From Marinomonas maritima (GTDB lineage Bacteria > Pseudomonadota > Gammaproteobacteria > Pseudomonadales > Marinomonadaceae): a stretch of DNA of 64,000 bases. Under the pieces are notes generated by a model. It ran no database searches. It saw only the letters and a list, made by a program, of their open reading frames with translations, and was not told where the DNA came from. Below, piece by piece: positions 9,680 to 18,511 of this stretch. Location: assembly GCF_024435075.2 (NCBI RefSeq), contig NZ_JAMZEG020000003.1, positions 248,001-312,000 on the forward strand, read 5' to 3'. Within the stretch, counting starts at the first letter, position 1. Each line of letters begins with the position of its first letter. A program made the position numbers and the translations under genes.

Positions 9680-10531
9680 TTAATAAGGCATATCACTAGA
9701 GTTAAGCAAACGACTCACCCAGCCTTGTTCACTTCCTGCAGCCACATCACCGGTACCAGAATAGGTAATTCTCGCATCCGCAACACGCTCAGATTCAACG
9801 GTATTATCTGGAGAAATATCCTGTTTTCGTACGACACCTGAAAAGCGAATGTATTCATCACCTTGGTTCAAGCGCAACCATTTTTCACCACGTACGGCCA
9901 AAAGACCATTCGGGTATGCCTTGAATACAGTAACAGAAATTGTACCGTTCAAACTGTTATTCTGATTCGCCGATGCATTACCTGAGAAATCCGTACCTTG
10001 CTGCGGAAGCGTTGTGTCTACTCTCATTTCCTGACCCAGTACCGTTGGATTCTCGATCGTCGCAGAAGAAGACTTTGATACAGTGGCTGCATTGGCTTTT
10101 GTTGATGTCGTCGTTTCATTCAAATTAATGGTTAGTATATCGCCGACTTTACTGGCTTTTTGATCGCCAAAAAACACATCCCCCATACTTGTCTGGTAAA
10201 TTCCTCCTGTTGGTGCCTGAGAAGGATTCATTCCATTAGGGTAAACAGGCGTATAGTAAGGGTCATCAGACTGTATAGATTGACCGATTTTCGGTCCATT
10301 TAATGGATCATTAGGATCAGGAACATAACCTTTACGCGGCTCTTCTGGTATAGGTTCCTCTGGCGTTTCCTCATTATTGTCTACCACAGCATCGATAACG
10401 GCATCCGTTACTGCTGCCGCTGCGCCTGCGGCGGCGGCGTTAGCAACCGCTTGTTGGTTGACATCCCAAGAAAGACAACCAGACAAACAAGCACTCAAAA
10501 AAATCAAAAACGCGTATTTCATCTTCATCAT
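9680..10531 (-). CDS. flgH: Flagellar L-ring lipoprotein FlgH
   Basis: FlgH forms the outer-membrane L ring. The start chosen is the ATG at 10531 (MMKMKYAFLIFLSACLSGC), because it gives a clean lipoprotein signal with the lipobox LSGC; the open frame extends 11 codons further upstream into flgG. The C-terminal half carries the FlgH core (GDVFFGDQKASKVGDILTI, and later LAVRGEKWLRLNQGDEY and SGVVRKQDISPDNTV). Between lipobox and core lies an extra alanine-rich stretch, then a Glu/Pro-rich stretch, making the protein about 283 aa against about 232 in E. coli. Confidence 0.93.
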   Translation of the reverse strand: MMKMKYAFLIFLSACLSGCLSWDVNQQAVANAAAAGAAAAVTDAVIDAVVDNNEETPEEPIPEEPRKGYVPDPNDPLNGPKIGQSIQSDDPYYTPVYPNGMNPSQAPTGGIYQTSMGDVFFGDQKASKVGDILTINLNETTTSTKANAATVSKSSSATIENPTVLGQEMRVDTTLPQQGTDFSGNASANQNNSLNGTISVTVFKAYPNGLLAVRGEKWLRLNQGDEYIRFSGVVRKQDISPDNTVESERVADARITYSGTGDVAAGSEQGWVSRLLNSSDMPY

Positions 10532-10544
10532 ATTCCATATTTTA

Positions 10545-11330
10545 CTATAGCTGCTGTATTGCAAAACTCATCATACCATCTGCAGAAGCGATCACTTTAG
10601 AGTTCATTTCATACGCTCTTTGAGTCGTAATCATATTAACAAGCTCTTCAATCGAATTCACATTAGAAGCTTCCAACATACCTTGGGAAATAGTCCCAAG
10701 TGAATCCGTTCCTGGAACACCAACCAATGGCGGTCCACTAGCGTTGGTTTCAGTGAAAATATTTTGTCCTGCTGAACTCAACCCCGTTGGATTAATAAAG
10801 CCTGCGATATTAATAGCGCCAACTTGCTGAGCATCTGCATCGCCTGTTTTACGGACCGACACTACGCCATCATCTGCAATCATGATTTCAATGGCATCAG
10901 GATCAATCTGAATACCGGGCTCAACCACTAAGCCACCTGACGTGGAAAGTTGCCCCTGACTATTAAGCTGTAGACTGCCATCTCTTGTATAAGCAATAGT
11001 ACCATCAGGCTGTAATACCTGTAAGAAGCCTTTACCTTGAATAGCAACATCAAGCTGCCTATCCGTCATATTGTAATCACCATTGGAAAAGTCTTTTTGT
11101 GTTGCCCCAACTTTTACACCAGTACCTAACTGCAAGCCGGATGGCAACTCCGCATTTTGCGCACTTAAACCACCTGGCGCACGGACTGTTTTGTACATTA
11201 GATCTTCAAATACTGCTCTATCTTTCTTAAAAGCGGTCGTTGAAACGTTCGCCAAGTTATTGGCAACCACGTTTAATTGCTTATCCATTGCGCTTAAACC
11301 GGTTTTACTTACCCATAATGCTGAATTCAT
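10545..11330 (-). CDS. flgG: Flagellar distal-rod protein FlgG
   Basis: FlgG is the main component of the distal rod. The 261-aa protein has the typical start (MNSALWVSKTGLSAMDKQLN, then VVANNLANVSTTAFKKDRAV) and end (ELVNMITTQRAYEMNSKVI, then ADGMMSFAIQQL). The N- and C-terminal heptad regions form the conserved rod core. It lies between flgF and flgH, with 44 nt to flgF. Length and motifs agree with the family. Confidence 0.97.
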   Translation of the reverse strand: MNSALWVSKTGLSAMDKQLNVVANNLANVSTTAFKKDRAVFEDLMYKTVRAPGGLSAQNAELPSGLQLGTGVKVGATQKDFSNGDYNMTDRQLDVAIQGKGFLQVLQPDGTIAYTRDGSLQLNSQGQLSTSGGLVVEPGIQIDPDAIEIMIADDGVVSVRKTGDADAQQVGAINIAGFINPTGLSSAGQNIFTETNASGPPLVGVPGTDSLGTISQGMLEASNVNSIEELVNMITTQRAYEMNSKVIASADGMMSFAIQQL

Positions 11331-11374
11331 AAGTGCCTCTTTTAATGTCGTTATTCTTTACTTATCAATTGTAT

Positions 11375-12118
11375 TTATGACGAACGCTGTAATATTCGAG
11401 CAGAAGAGTCTGCGTTATTTCGAATTGAATCCATCATTTTTACATTCATCTCAAAACGTCGAGCTAGGTTCATGATATGCGTCATTTCTTCGACGGCATT
11501 AACATTGCTCCCCTCTATAAATCCGCTAACCAAACGTACGTTAGGGTCTGGATCAAACGCTTGCCCGTCCCGTGAATGAATTAAACCATCGCCTTCTTTG
11601 CGTAAGTTCTGAGCATCCGGATTGACCAATTTTATTTGGTTTAACACAGCGACTTCATTACCTGCACCACCTTGTGGAATAATAGAAATAGAGCCGTCTT
11701 CGGTGATATTGATACTTTCAAGCGGAGGCAAAAAAATAGGCCCTCCAACACCCGCAACAGGCAAACCTCGTCCAGTCACCAATTGTCCAGCAGCGTTAAT
11801 TTGCAAGTCTCCAGCACGAGAGTAAGCTTCTTGCCCCTTCTCATCATAAACAGCAATGAAGCCATCTCCGGAAACAGCAATATCTAAATTTCGGCCAGTT
11901 TGAATCATGTCACCTTGGGTGTATCGAGTGGCTGGATTTTCGGTCATCGCATATACACGACTAGGGTAATAGTCACCATTCACTTGCATTGAACGAGCCT
12001 GCTCAAAGTCAGAACGAAAGCCTGTTGTACTGACATTTGCCAGATTGTTAGCGTGTATTGTTTGAGCATTCATGGTTTGCACACCACCACTCATTGCCAG
12101 ATATAAAGCCTTATCCAC
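11375..12118 (-). CDS. flgF: Flagellar proximal-rod protein FlgF
   Basis: FlgF is a proximal-rod subunit. I choose the GTG at 12116-12118 as the start: it gives the usual family N terminus (M/V-DKALYLAMSGGVQTM) and has AGGGGTG at a good ribosome-site distance. The open frame extends 8 codons further. The C terminus (MTHIMNLARRFEMNVKMMD) is typical. The gene is 247 aa with this start. A hairpin terminator separates it from flgE, so flgF probably opens the second operon flgFGHIJ(KL). Confidence 0.95.
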   Translation of the reverse strand: MDKALYLAMSGGVQTMNAQTIHANNLANVSTTGFRSDFEQARSMQVNGDYYPSRVYAMTENPATRYTQGDMIQTGRNLDIAVSGDGFIAVYDEKGQEAYSRAGDLQINAAGQLVTGRGLPVAGVGGPIFLPPLESINITEDGSISIIPQGGAGNEVAVLNQIKLVNPDAQNLRKEGDGLIHSRDGQAFDPDPNVRLVSGFIEGSNVNAVEEMTHIMNLARRFEMNVKMMDSIRNNADSSARILQRSS

Positions 12119-12160
12119 TGCGACACCCCTAGAAGAATTCACGTTATTAGAAAGTAACCT

Positions 12161-12175
12161 TCAAGAATCATACCA
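12161..12175 (-). promoter_or_regulatory. Weak sigma-54-like site before flgF
   Basis: On the minus strand TGGTAT-GATTC-TTGA has the GG and spacing of a sigma-54 promoter (TGGCAC-N5-TTGC), but the -12 GC is GA. It is placed correctly for a flgF operon promoter after the flgE terminator. It is a weak match and could be chance. Confidence 0.3.
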
Positions 12176-12200
12176 ACTCAGAAAACTCTAAAAAAAAGAC

Positions 12201-12231
12201 AAAAAAAAGCCGAAACAGCAAAACTGTTTCG
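12201..12231 (-). terminator. Terminator after flgE
   Basis: A perfect 8-bp stem (CGAAACAG with CTGTTTCG, 12211-12231) with a 5-nt loop is followed on the minus strand by GC and a run of T (the A run at 12201-12208). It closes the flgBCDE transcript 27 nt after the flgE stop. Confidence 0.85.
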
Positions 12232-12257
12232 ACCTTGAATCTTCTCTCTCCAGAAAA

Positions 12258-13955
12258 TTAGCGCAAATTTATAATAGTTTGAGTGACCGTATTTTCGGTT
12301 TCTAGCGTCTTACTGTTTGCCTGATAATTACGCTGAGCCTCAATAAGAGCAACCAACTCAGCGGTTAAATCAACATTCGACTCTTCTAATGCGCCGCCTT
12401 GAATTCGCCCTAACGTACCACTATTTGGGCGACCAACATCGGCTGGTCCAGAACCCTTACTTGCAAGCCAAGCTGTATGGCCACTAGGAACAAGACCGTC
12501 AGTACTATCAAATGTTGCCAAGCCAATCTGGCCAAGTGTTGCCGTTTGTTGGTTTGTATACGTTGCCGTCAAGAAACCATCATCATCAAATGATACTCCC
12601 TGCAATTCACCAGCGGAGAAACCATCTTGCTCAAAGTTGTCTGTATTATCTATCGCGAATTGCGTTGATCCAAATAAATCTATTGGCGTAACTCGACCTC
12701 GATTTGATGGATCCAGTCCTGCAATTTCTAATGTAACCGGTTCGGCAACATCAAAAGGAGGGAGACCACGATTAGTACCCATTAGATTACCAGCCGCATC
12801 AAACGTTACATTCGTGTTTGCTTTCAAAAAACGCGTATCATTACCTGTCAAAGGATCGGTATAACTTTCTTCCCCATCCATAGTCACACGCATTTCGTAA
12901 GTATTATTCTCTCCCTGTTTAATAAAATAATACCCTACCGTATGAGCCCCACCCAGAGAGTCATAAACAGAACGGGTATTACCATATGTATAAGAGTCGG
13001 GATTTAGTGGGTCAAACACTTCGCGAGCAACCGAACTATCATCTCGAACATCCGCAGCAACAAGTGTCGATGTAATCGCCGTTCCAGCCAACGTACCAGA
13101 CACAGTGAGAGGCGCTTGCGTTAAAGCGGCAATATCTGCTGGACCGGGCTCCCTAGACCCCATATAAAGAAGCTGGTTTGGCTGCTCAAGAACACCATCA
13201 CCATTATAATCAATACCACCTTCCGTTGAGTTAAATGTTGCGTAGGTTTCTCCTAAAAATGGCGCACCTGTATCGTCCGTCATATTGCCGTCGACAGTTG
13301 CATGAACCTGATAAGTATTAGGCAACTCACTCTTAGCATAGTAATACGTTACCACACGAGTTTCACCATCAGCCCCAACCACACCTTGCGTCTGAGTATA
13401 ATTGTAGGAATCAGGGTTAGTAGGATCAAAATCCGCCTTAATAAAGGGAGGCACATCTTTACTTTCGGAGTTCAAATTCAACTTCAATTCCATAGAGGTT
13501 GTCGCCTCAGGAGCGATACGGTCAGTAGGGATTCTTAAATTTTCTAAATTCCCCCCAACAACCCCCTCTGCAGCATTAAATCCCTGAACATTACTACCAG
13601 TATTGGTCACCAAAAAGCCATTTTCATCTAACTTAAAATTACCTGCTCGGGTATAACTTTGAGCGACACCTGCATCTAGAATAAAGAACCCTGTTCCGTC
13701 AATAGATAAGTCAAGATTGTTATCCGTGTATGAAAGGTTACCCGGCGCAAATTCCTGGGACACCTTACTAACGCTCACACCAGAGCCAATGCTGTTGCCG
13801 CTCCCAGCGCCAAGAACGCTCGTGTTATAAAGGTCATCAAACTCAATACGCGACTTTTTAAAGCCCGTAGTATCGGCGTTGGCAATATTATTACCGGTAA
13901 CACTTAAATAATCGGCAGATGCTTTGATGCCAGATAGTGCAGTATTAAATCCCAT
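12258..13955 (-). CDS. flgE: Flagellar hook protein FlgE
   Basis: FlgE polymerises as the hook. The start is the ATG at 13955 (MGFNTALSGIKASADYLS), preceded by GGAGA at 6-nt spacing; a TTG 12 nt upstream also opens the frame but is less likely. The N terminus (GNNIANADTTGFKKSRIEF) and C terminus (NVDLTAELVALIEAQRNYQ, then ANSKTLETENTV) are the conserved hook core. At 565 aa it is much longer than E. coli FlgE (about 402 aa). The extra length is an internal domain that contains two copies of a related segment (DPTNPDSYNYTQTQGV near 185 and DPLNPDSYTYGNTRSV near 325), suggesting an internal duplication. Confidence 0.95.
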   Translation of the reverse strand: MGFNTALSGIKASADYLSVTGNNIANADTTGFKKSRIEFDDLYNTSVLGAGSGNSIGSGVSVSKVSQEFAPGNLSYTDNNLDLSIDGTGFFILDAGVAQSYTRAGNFKLDENGFLVTNTGSNVQGFNAAEGVVGGNLENLRIPTDRIAPEATTSMELKLNLNSESKDVPPFIKADFDPTNPDSYNYTQTQGVVGADGETRVVTYYYAKSELPNTYQVHATVDGNMTDDTGAPFLGETYATFNSTEGGIDYNGDGVLEQPNQLLYMGSREPGPADIAALTQAPLTVSGTLAGTAITSTLVAADVRDDSSVAREVFDPLNPDSYTYGNTRSVYDSLGGAHTVGYYFIKQGENNTYEMRVTMDGEESYTDPLTGNDTRFLKANTNVTFDAAGNLMGTNRGLPPFDVAEPVTLEIAGLDPSNRGRVTPIDLFGSTQFAIDNTDNFEQDGFSAGELQGVSFDDDGFLTATYTNQQTATLGQIGLATFDSTDGLVPSGHTAWLASKGSGPADVGRPNSGTLGRIQGGALEESNVDLTAELVALIEAQRNYQANSKTLETENTVTQTIINLR

Positions 13956-13967
13956 AATATTCTCCAA

Positions 13968-14672
13968 TCACCCTAATATTTCTAATTCATTCGTAAGTTT
14001 GATTTTACCGTGGTTTTCCACGTTTAAAACCGTGCCGTTTTCACCATTAATGGTGACACCTTGAATCCGCGTTGGAAGGCGAGTACTCAAGGCCGAAATT
14101 TCGCCCTTGTCATTCGTCGAAGACGCGGCAAAACGATATTCGCCAGGCGGCAAAACATTTCCGTCATCGTCCAGTTTGTCCCACTTATACTCACCAGAAT
14201 TAAGCGTCGCCGTGCGAACAAGGCGGTTATCTGCGTCGTATATTTTCAATGTCGCTGTCTGAGAGTTTTCAGGCATCACAGTCCTTAACTGAACCGCTTC
14301 CAAACCTTCTGTCACTTTAGTCTTATTTCCTTCCATCAAGATCGACTTACCGACCAAGGTTGAGGCACTAAGAGCCTGATTAGAAGTAAGTGAGGTTGCC
14401 ATATTTTCTAGCTGGTCAGAGATACTGGTTAGCCTTTCTAACGAGCTAAACTGTGACATTTGCGCCACCATGTCATTCGTATCCTGAGGCGCCGTCGGGT
14501 CCTGCCCTTTTAACTGTTCGATATACAGCTTTAAAAAGACATTTTGATCAGCCAACGCCCCTTCATCTTTAGGCACTTCCGGCTTTTCAATACCGGCTTT
14601 GGACTTGGCCGCTTCTGTGCCATATTGGGATATCAGCCCACCAAGACCTTTCGTATCAGATATATCTGCCAT
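13968..14672 (-). CDS. flgD: Hook-capping / assembly scaffold protein FlgD
   Basis: FlgD caps the growing hook and is discarded when the hook is complete. The 234-aa protein carries the conserved FlgD N-terminal motif (FLKLYIEQLKGQDPTAPQD, then MVAQMSQFSSLE) and a C-terminal FlgD-Ig-like domain (LKIYDADNRLVRTATLNSG, then LPPGEYRFAAS). It lies 12 nt before the flgE start and 11 nt after flgC, within one operon. Confidence 0.96.
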   Translation of the reverse strand: MADISDTKGLGGLISQYGTEAAKSKAGIEKPEVPKDEGALADQNVFLKLYIEQLKGQDPTAPQDTNDMVAQMSQFSSLERLTSISDQLENMATSLTSNQALSASTLVGKSILMEGNKTKVTEGLEAVQLRTVMPENSQTATLKIYDADNRLVRTATLNSGEYKWDKLDDDGNVLPPGEYRFAASSTNDKGEISALSTRLPTRIQGVTINGENGTVLNVENHGKIKLTNELEILG

Positions 14673-14683
14673 CTAATCTGCTC

Positions 14684-15133
14684 CTATGACTGCCCAAGCG
14701 TGAGCATTTTCTGCATCATACTTTTTGCCGAGTTCATAATTTCCACATTCGTCTGAAAAGATCGAGAAGCCGACATCATATCGGCCATTTCTTCCATCGG
14801 GTTCACATTCGGGTAAAAGACATAACCCTCTTCATTCGCCATTGGGTGGCCTGGCTCGTACCTAGGTTGTAAAGGTGCATCCGATTCAACAATGCCATCA
14901 ATCTTCACCCCAACCCCAGCGCCGCTATCATCACCACTGGCATTACCCCAACCATAGTCACGCATACTGTCATTCATCATCTGTGAGAACACTGGCTTAC
15001 GGGCACGATACGTCTGATCCGCAGAACTTGCCGCGCTATCTACGTTTGCCATATTGCTCGCAATCGTATTCAAACGCACTGTTTGGGCACTCATTGCAGA
15101 CCCAGAAATAGTAAAAATATTACTTAAAGACAT
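14684..15133 (-). CDS. flgC: Flagellar proximal-rod protein FlgC
   Basis: FlgC is a proximal-rod subunit of 149 aa. The N terminus (MSLSNIFTISGSAMSAQTVR, then LNTIASNMANVDSA) and C terminus (NPMEEMADMMSASRSFQTN, then NSAKSMMQKML) are characteristic. The final TLGQS-type tail is family-typical. It follows flgB by 5 nt. Confidence 0.97.
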   Translation of the reverse strand: MSLSNIFTISGSAMSAQTVRLNTIASNMANVDSAASSADQTYRARKPVFSQMMNDSMRDYGWGNASGDDSGAGVGVKIDGIVESDAPLQPRYEPGHPMANEEGYVFYPNVNPMEEMADMMSASRSFQTNVEIMNSAKSMMQKMLTLGQS

Positions 15134-15138
15134 CGTTA

Positions 15139-15531
15139 TTAATTCCCAGTAAGCGCCTTTCTCATGCCGCTAATTTTTCTATCTAAGAACATAAAACTCG
15201 TATCAAATTGTAATGAGTTTTGTGCGTACTCAGCCTGCTCTCTTTGCATATCCACCGTATTACCATCTAACGATGGTTGATTGGCATTTCGGTACAACAA
15301 GCCATCAGACTCACCCGAAAAAGCTCCCTCTGAGATATGCCTAGCATTTGTTCCAGCAAGTCTAAGCTTGCTACTTTCATTACTTAAAACCGAATCGAAC
15401 GAAATATCTCTTGCCTTAAAATTTGGCGTGTCAGCGTTAGCAATATTATTTGCAAGGACGGCCGCTCTTGCACTTCTAAACTCCAGTGTCTTGTCGTGTC
15501 CTGCAAATGCACTCGCAAAAGATATAGCCAT
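15139..15531 (-). CDS. flgB: Flagellar proximal-rod protein FlgB
   Basis: FlgB is the first rod gene of the operon, 130 aa from the ATG at 15531 (MAISFASAFAGHDKTLEFRS). That start has GAGGAT at a good distance. The open frame runs 54 codons further upstream, but the extension would cross the sigma-54 promoter and the cheR terminator, so it is not coding. The motif RAAVLANNIANADTPNFKAR is the family signature, and the C terminus (QNSLQFDTSFMFLDRKISG) agrees. Confidence 0.95.
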   Translation of the reverse strand: MAISFASAFAGHDKTLEFRSARAAVLANNIANADTPNFKARDISFDSVLSNESSKLRLAGTNARHISEGAFSGESDGLLYRNANQPSLDGNTVDMQREQAEYAQNSLQFDTSFMFLDRKISGMRKALTGN

Positions 15532-15575
15532 TCGATCCTCAAGAAAAATAGTATTTATCAATATATATAAAATAA

Positions 15576-15591
15576 AGCAATTATGATGCCA
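15576..15591 (-). promoter_or_regulatory. Sigma-54 (RpoN) promoter of flgBCDE
   Basis: On the minus strand TGGCAT-N5-TTGCT has exact sigma-54 spacing and only one mismatch to TGGCAC-N5-TTGCA. It lies 45 nt upstream of the flgB ATG. Rod and hook operons of Pseudomonas- and Vibrio-type flagella are class-II RpoN/FleR-dependent, which this position fits. Confidence 0.85.
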
Positions 15592-15681
15592 AAAATAAAA
15601 ATTCTTTATTTTCAACAGGTTAAGGATAAAGACTCTCTTAACGGCAAAAAGCGGCAACAATAAAGATAGAATCAAAAAGAC

Positions 15682-15713
15682 AAAAAAGCCCATCTAAAAA
15701 CATTAGACAGGCT
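15682..15713 (-). terminator. Terminator after cheR
   Basis: A 10-bp stem with two G-U pairs (AGCCTGTCTA with TAGATGGGCT on the minus strand) is followed by a T run. It lies 31 nt downstream of the cheR stop and separates the cheVR unit from the flgB operon. Confidence 0.75.
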
Positions 15714-15743
15714 CTTTAAAAGGAAATGTAAGGACTATCTAAA

Positions 15744-16580
15744 CTAAACAGCTTTAGATTTATAGACAATACCAGGATGGCATTGAACAATTTCAAAGTG
15801 ATCAGATAAACCACTCAATGCCTCTGATCCACCAAGAAACAAATATCCACCAGGCTTTAGAGACGCATGCATTCTCTTCAAAATATCTAATTTTAAATCA
15901 ACGGTAAAATATATTAGTACATTTCGACAAAAGATTACGTCGAACTTTCCTAACATGGCAAATGAATCGATAAGGTTCAAATATCTAAAATCTACACGCG
16001 AACTCAAATGCGGTTTTATTTTCCAAGTTAAGTCGTTGACCTTATCAAAATATCGTTTCTGTAAATCTGCACCAAGACCACGAGCAATAGCCAAGCTGTC
16101 GTATTCACCTTGCTTGGCATGCTGGAGTATGTTCGTACAGATATCCGTCGCAACAATTTTTTCACCGGCCTTCAAAACACCCGGTCGGGTGGATTTAAAC
16201 TCTTCAATTACCATACTAATAGAGTAAGGTTCTTGACCTGTAGATGAGGCGGCCGACCAAATTTTTAGAGGAGCAGCGGTCATTTCAGGCAGTATATTGT
16301 TTTTCAAAATGGTAAATGGATGCGTATCCCTAAACCAAAGCGTTTCATTTGTTGTCATTGCATTAATGACTTCTTCCTTGAGTTTAGAACTCCCAAGCCG
16401 TTCCAAAGCGTCAACCAGTTGCTCAATCTTAGAAAAATTTTCTCTTTCCAATACTTTGCCTAGACGACTGGCGACCAAATATTGTTTATTATCACTCAGT
16501 GAGATTCCGCACGCTTTCTGCAAGTAATCTCTGAACCTAATATAGCCATTAGGTGTAATTGCATTTGTACTACTGAGCAT
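15744..16580 (-). CDS. cheR: Chemotaxis protein methyltransferase CheR
   Basis: CheR transfers methyl groups from S-adenosylmethionine to glutamates of chemoreceptors. Residues about 10-75 are the CheR N-terminal helical domain (GYIRFRDYLQKACGISLSDN, NAMTTNETLWFRD). The rest is the methyltransferase domain with IWSAASSTGQEPYSISMVIEE as the SAM-binding motif and DVIFCRNVLIYF. The 278-aa length is normal. It follows cheV by 55 nt on the same strand, the usual pairing next to flg genes in Pseudomonas and Vibrio. Confidence 0.95.
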   Translation of the reverse strand: MLSSTNAITPNGYIRFRDYLQKACGISLSDNKQYLVASRLGKVLERENFSKIEQLVDALERLGSSKLKEEVINAMTTNETLWFRDTHPFTILKNNILPEMTAAPLKIWSAASSTGQEPYSISMVIEEFKSTRPGVLKAGEKIVATDICTNILQHAKQGEYDSLAIARGLGADLQKRYFDKVNDLTWKIKPHLSSRVDFRYLNLIDSFAMLGKFDVIFCRNVLIYFTVDLKLDILKRMHASLKPGGYLFLGGSEALSGLSDHFEIVQCHPGIVYKSKAV

Positions 16581-16635
16581 TAAAACTCCATAAGTAACAG
16601 GGATAAAGAAAGTACTTCAAAGATTAGCCTAACCA

Positions 16636-17565
16636 TCATTCAGATTGTACCTGAACAGTTTCTATTGCCAATCGAGCCAATTCATCTGGTTGGAATTTCG
16701 CCAAGAAACCATCCGCCCCGACTTTTTTCACCATCGCTTCGTTGAAAACACCACTTAAAGAAGTATGAAGAAGAATAAATAAATCTTGTAGCCGACTATC
16801 ATTACGAATAGCTGTCGTCAGCGTATACCCATCCATCTCTGGCATTTCAATATCAGAAATAACCATAGAAAACTCCTGCGTGACGTCTTTCCCTTCAGCA
16901 ACCATGTTTTGTAGGAAAGTAAGCGCTTCGCGACCATCACATAAAACAGTGGTGGAAAAACCAACCTGCTCCATACAACGCTTAATTTGTTTACGCGCGA
17001 CCGAAGAGTCATCAACAATAAGTATATGATGTTTTTTAGCATTTTCTGTTACATCAGCATTGACGATGCCTTCCGAAATATCCTGTCGTGTAGGAGCAAC
17101 CTCAGATAGGATCTGCTCAACATCGATAATCTCAACCATTTCTTTGTCGACCTGACAAACAGCAGTCAAATAGTTATCGTTCGACAACCCTTTTGGTGGC
17201 GGCTGAATATCACTCCAGTTCATGTTTACGATACGTTCGACGCCACGAACCAAAAAGCCCTGAATTCGACGATTATACTCCGTAATAATGACAAAACATT
17301 GACTGATATTCTCCATCGGGCTCGCGCCTGTTGCCAACCCCAAGTCTAAAATTGGAATAGTTCCACCACGAATATGAGCAACCCCCCTGACCACAGGAGA
17401 ACTGTGCGGCATAGTCGTTAGCTTCGGACACTGAAGAACTTCTTTCACTTTAAAGACGTTGATGCCGTAAATTTGCTTACCATTCAGGCGAAACAACAGC
17501 AGTTCAAGTCGATTTTCCCCTACAAGCTGCGTACGTTGGTTAACAGTATCCAAAACTCCAGCCAT
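16636..17565 (-). CDS. cheV: Chemotaxis coupling protein CheV (CheW-REC)
   Basis: CheV couples receptors to CheA and carries its own receiver domain. The start is the ATG at 17565 (MAGVLDTVNQRTQLVGENRL) with GGAGG upstream; a TTG four codons earlier opens the frame. Residues about 15-160 form a CheW-like domain (LLLFRLNGKQIYGINVFKVK, then PILDLGLATG). Residues about 180-300 form a REC domain with the acidic pocket (HHILIVDDSSVARKQ), the phospho-acceptor Asp in SDIEMPEMDGYTL, and a Lys in FLAKFQPDEL. The protein is 309 aa. Confidence 0.95.
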   Translation of the reverse strand: MAGVLDTVNQRTQLVGENRLELLLFRLNGKQIYGINVFKVKEVLQCPKLTTMPHSSPVVRGVAHIRGGTIPILDLGLATGASPMENISQCFVIITEYNRRIQGFLVRGVERIVNMNWSDIQPPPKGLSNDNYLTAVCQVDKEMVEIIDVEQILSEVAPTRQDISEGIVNADVTENAKKHHILIVDDSSVARKQIKRCMEQVGFSTTVLCDGREALTFLQNMVAEGKDVTQEFSMVISDIEMPEMDGYTLTTAIRNDSRLQDLFILLHTSLSGVFNEAMVKKVGADGFLAKFQPDELARLAIETVQVQSE

Positions 17566-17705
17566 AAACGCCTCCAAAATGTGTAAACATTATACTGAGG
17601 TATAACCTCAAAATTGTTAAAATGCATCATCCAATGATAAAGTGCTTTCTAATATTTTACTAACTATCTTATTTATAACATCATAATAAACAAAGTGAGC
17701 GAATC

Positions 17706-18398
17706 ATGCGAATCATAAGGCTAAGCTTAGCCTTCATTTGTTTTCAAGCCAGTTTAACATTTGCCCTATCTACTGAAGACCAAATTAATCACTACATAAA
17801 CCAAGTAGAGATCCCTAGACTGGCAGAAATATATCCAGATGCGGTTATTAACATTACATTAAACAATGTAGCCGCACTCAATTATTTACCTGCTTGCGAT
17901 AGTGAGTCGATTCAAATCCGCAATCAGAGACCAGACGCGACCAAACGCACAAATTATGAAATCAGTTGCAACAACCCTACGTGGAAATCTTATGCTCCCG
18001 TCACCCAATCCATCATGATTCCGGCTATAAAAACCATCACCCCAATTAATCGCGGCCAAGTCATCAGTAAGTCAAATACGGATGTGGGTGAAGTCGACTT
18101 ATCTAGTTTAAGAGGACATGTTTTTACAAAGAAAAATCCTCCTTACGGGCAAGTCGCATCACGAAACTTGCGCATTAACACCTTTATTACTGTTAATCTA
18201 ACGACCCCCCCAATGCTTGTAAAAAAAGGTAATGTCGTATTAATAACAGCAAAAAGTGGCAGCATTACCGTCAAAATGAATGGTGTTGCTTTAGAGAATG
18301 GTGTAGAAGGACAACAAATACGTGTCCAAAACACAAGTTCTGAAAGAATTATATACGCCAAAGTTGTAACTGACAGTGAGGTTCTTGTAAACTATTGA
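17706..18398 (+). CDS. flgA: P-ring assembly chaperone FlgA
   Basis: FlgA is a periplasmic chaperone for P-ring assembly. The 230-aa protein starts with a signal peptide (MRIIRLSLAFICFQASLTFA). Its C-terminal half is the SAF/FlgA domain (INRGQVISKSNTDVGEVDLS, and later KKGNVVLITAKSGSITVKM with the GQQIRVQNTSSERIIYAKV end). It is divergent from cheV, with 140 bp between the two starts. Confidence 0.93.
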   Translation: MRIIRLSLAFICFQASLTFALSTEDQINHYINQVEIPRLAEIYPDAVINITLNNVAALNYLPACDSESIQIRNQRPDATKRTNYEISCNNPTWKSYAPVTQSIMIPAIKTITPINRGQVISKSNTDVGEVDLSSLRGHVFTKKNPPYGQVASRNLRINTFITVNLTTPPMLVKKGNVVLITAKSGSITVKMNGVALENGVEGQQIRVQNTSSERIIYAKVVTDSEVLVNY

Positions 18399-18448
18399 GT
18401 ACAGACTGACCGGCAGTTTATATATTCTTTTTTTCTGAAGCTTTTCAT

Positions 18449-18475
18449 TAAAGTTTTTGTGGATCTTGCCGACAA
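18449..18475 (+). promoter_or_regulatory. Sigma-28 promoter of flgMN
   Basis: TAAA at 18449-18452 is followed after exactly 15 nt by GCCGACAA at 18468-18475, one mismatch from the FliA consensus. It is 37 nt upstream of the flgM ATG. This gives the usual feedback loop, with FliA driving its own anti-sigma factor. Confidence 0.85.
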
Positions 18476-18511
18476 CATAGACAGGCAAATCATTAAAGGG
18501 CGGAAAACCCA

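Noticed and set aside
15532..15693. 54-residue N-terminal extension of FlgB
   Set aside because: It would cross a sigma-54 promoter and the cheR terminator, and the family start MAISF has its own ribosome site.
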